From Haliclona indistincta (lineage: Eukaryota; Porifera; Demospongiae; Haplosclerida; Chalinidae), in assembly GCA_964017065.1 (NCBI GenBank), contig OZ024791.1, forward strand, positions 3,233,410 to 3,297,409: a DNA stretch of 64,000 nt, in the 5' to 3' direction. Below the pieces are notes generated by a model, which saw only the letters and a program-made list of their open reading frames with translations, was not told the DNA's origin and did not search any database. The position numbers and the translations under genes were made by a program. Below are positions 61,662 to 64,000 of this stretch, piece by piece. How positions within the stretch are numbered: position 1 is the first letter of the stretch; every line of letters begins with the position of its first letter.

Positions 61662-64000
61662 TGGGACCACAATGATGCACCCTTGGGGTTTTGTGAATTC
61701 GCGGTGGAACCCCCCAATGGAGCACCCTTGGGGTTCTGTGAATTCGCGGAGGGACCCCAATGGTGCGCCCTTGCGGTTTTGTGAATTCGCGATGGAACCC
61801 CAATGGTGCACCTTTGGGGTTGTGTGAATTCGCGGTGGGACCCCAGTGGTGCGCCCTTGGGGTTTTGTGAATTCGCTGTGGAACCCCAATGGTGCACCCT
61901 TCGGGTTTTGTGAAATCGCAGTGGGACCCTAATGGTGCACCCTTGTGGTTTTGTGAATTCGCTTTGGAACCCCAACGGTGCACCTTTGGGGTTTTGTGAA
62001 TTCGCGGTGGGACCCCAATGGCGCACCCTTGGGGTTTTGTGAATTAGCGGTGGGACCCCAAGGTGCACCCTAGGGGTTTTGTGAATTCGCGGTGGGACCC
62101 AAAGGGTGCACCATTGGGATCCCACCGCGAATTCACAAAACCACTAGGGTGCACAATTGGGGTTCCATAGCGAATACACAAAACCGCAAGGGTGCACCAT
62201 TGGGGTTTTGTGAATTCGCGGTGGGACCCCAATGGTGCACCCTTGGAGTTTTGTGAATTCGCGTTGGGACCGCAATGGTGCACCCTTGGGGTTTTGTGAA
62301 TACGCGGAGGGACCCCAATGGTGCACCCTTGGGATACCCTTGGGGTTCTATGAATTTGTGGTGGGACCCCAATGGTGCACCCTTGGGTTTTTTTGAATTC
62401 GCGGTGGGACCCCAATGGTGCACCCTTGGGGTTTTGCGAATTCGCCGTGGAACCCAAATGGTACACCCTTGGGATACCCTTGGGGTTCTGTGAATTTGCG
62501 GTGGGACCCCAATGGTGCACCCTTGGGGTTTTGTGAATTCGCTATGGGACCCCAATTATGCACCCTAGGGGTTTTGTGAATTCGCGGTGAGATCCCAATG
62601 GTGCACCCTTGGGGTTTTGTGAATTCGCGGAGGGACCCCAATGGTGCACCCTTGGGGTATTGTGAATTCGCGGTGGAACCGCAATGGTGCACACTTGGGG
62701 TACCCATGGGGTTCTATGAATTCGCGGTGGGACCACAATGATGCACCCTTGGGGTTTTGTGAATTCGCGGTGGAACCCCAATGGTGCACCCTTGGGGTTC
62801 TGTGAATTCGCGGTGGGACCCCTATGGTGCGCCCTTTGGGTTTTGTGAATTCGCGGTGGAACCCCAATGGTGCACCCTTGGGGTTGTGTGAATTCGCGGT
62901 GGGACCCCAATGGTGCGCCCTAGGGGTTTTGTGAATTTGCTGTGGAACCTGAATGGTGCACCCTTGGGGTTTTGTGAAATCGCAGTGGGACCCCAAAGGT
63001 GCACCCTTGTGGTTTTGTGAAATCGCAGTGGGACCCAAATGGTGCACCCTTGGGGTTTTGTGAAATCGCAGTGGGAGCCCATTGGTGCACCCTTGGGGTT
63101 TTGTGAAATGGCAATGGGACCCCAACGGTGCACCCTTGGGGTTTTGTGAATTCGCTGTTGGACCCCAACGGTGCACCTTTGGGGTTTTGTGAATTCGCGG
63201 TGGGACCCCAATGGTGCACCCTTGGGGTTTGTGAATTAGCGGTGGGACCCCAAGGTGCACCCTTGGGGTTTGTGAATTCGCAGTGGTACCCCAAATGTGC
63301 ACCCTTGTGGTTTTGTGAAATCGCAGTGGGACACAAATGGTGCACCCTTGGGGTTTTGTGAAATCACAGTGGGAGCCCAATGGTGCACCCTTGGGGTTTT
63401 GTGAAATGGCAATGGGACCCCAACGGTGCACCCTTGGGGTTTTGTGAATTTGCGGTTGGACCCGAACGGTGCACCCTTGGGGTTCTGTGAATTCGGGGTG
63501 GAACCCTTAAGGTGCACCCTTGGGGTTCTGTGAATTCGTGGTGGGACCACAATGGTGCACTCTTGGGGTTTTGTGAAATCGCAGTGGGACACCAATGGTG
63601 CACACTTGGGATTTTGTGAAATGGCAATGGGACCCCAACGGTGCACCCTTGGAGTTTTGTGAATTCGCAGTGGGACCCCAATGGTGCACCATTGGGGTTT
63701 TGTGAATTAGCGGTGGGACCCCAAGGTGCACCCTAAGGGTTTGTGAATTCGCGATGGGACCCCAAGGTGCACCCTAGGGGTTTTGTGAATTCGCGGTGGG
63801 ACCCCAATTGTGCACCCTTGGTTTTTGTGAATTCGAGGTGGAACCCAAAGGGTGCCCAGTTGGGATCCCAACGCGAATTCACAAAACCCCTAGGGTGCAC
63901 AATTGGGGTCCCATAGCGAATACACAAAACCGCAAGGGTGCACCATTGGGGTCCAACGCGAATTCACAAAACCCCAAGGGTGCACCATTGGGTGCACCCT
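61662..64000 (+). repeat. 43-bp satellite array, block 5, with inverted patches
   Basis: Starts at TTGGGACCACAATGATGCAC. Mostly plus polarity, but about 62105-62195 (two units) and about 63852-63990 are inverted. Variants CAGTGGGACCC, GTGAAATCGCAG and GAATTAGCGGTGGG tie it to the later part of block 3. It continues to the window edge. Confidence 0.95.
62105..62195 (-). repeat. Two-unit inversion inside the satellite
   Basis: Upstream polarity ends at GGTGGGACCCAAAGGGTGCA and inverted units follow (TTGGGATCCCACCGCG...). Polarity returns at CAAGGGTGCACCATTGGGG|TTTTG. Both switch points fall in the GGTGCACC palindrome of a unit. Confidence 0.9.

Overview
This is non-coding, repeat-dominated eukaryotic DNA. 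About 48.6 kb of the 64 kb (about 76%) is one GC-rich tandem repeat with a 43-bp basic unit. The window shows GT-AG introns of 50-63 nt, several MITE-like DNA transposons, long CA/CT/TG/GA microsatellites and a run of N (an assembly gap). It is therefore an animal-type nuclear scaffold and not bacterial. The micro-introns and compact divergent gene starts resemble a marine invertebrate, possibly a demosponge; that placement is an inference.

Layout: 1-13417 satellite block 1. 13418-23284 a 9.87-kb insertion with 14-bp terminal inverted repeats and a 3-bp target duplication; it carries its own nest of tandem repeats, hairpins, microsatellites and one promoter-like CpG patch. 23285-30250 satellite block 2. 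30251-30541 a 291-bp hAT-like MITE. 30542-51952 satellite block 3, which contains recent tandem duplications of about 3.36 and 2.54 kb. 51953-52436 a minus-strand fragment of a spliced protein-coding gene whose last exon runs in frame into the satellite. 52811-53238 three AT-rich hairpin repeats. 53360-55235 a second tandem repeat (35/44 bp) that changes polarity twice. 55236-59422 satellite block 4 in inverted orientation. 59423-59622 gap. 59623-60265 an inverted copy of the pre-gap sequence. 60269-60926 a 658-bp PIF/Harbinger-like MITE with a TTA target duplication. 60930-61230 more second-family repeat. 61231-61661 single-copy sequence with a possible first exon. 61662-64000 satellite block 5 with internal inversions.

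The very long minus-strand open frames (up to about 1,050 codons) are a property of the satellite. The consensus has no TTA, CTA or TCA on the plus strand, so all three minus frames are open, and the 43-bp unit cycles the frames to give a 43-residue pseudo-peptide period. I do not call them genes. The most informative observations are the near-palindromic 24-bp core in every satellite unit, at which array polarity switches; the 9.87-kb CACAGTG-ended element with subterminal repeats; the four-exon gene model with perfect phase agreement that is fused to satellite; and the paralogous empty site that proves the TTA element insertion.
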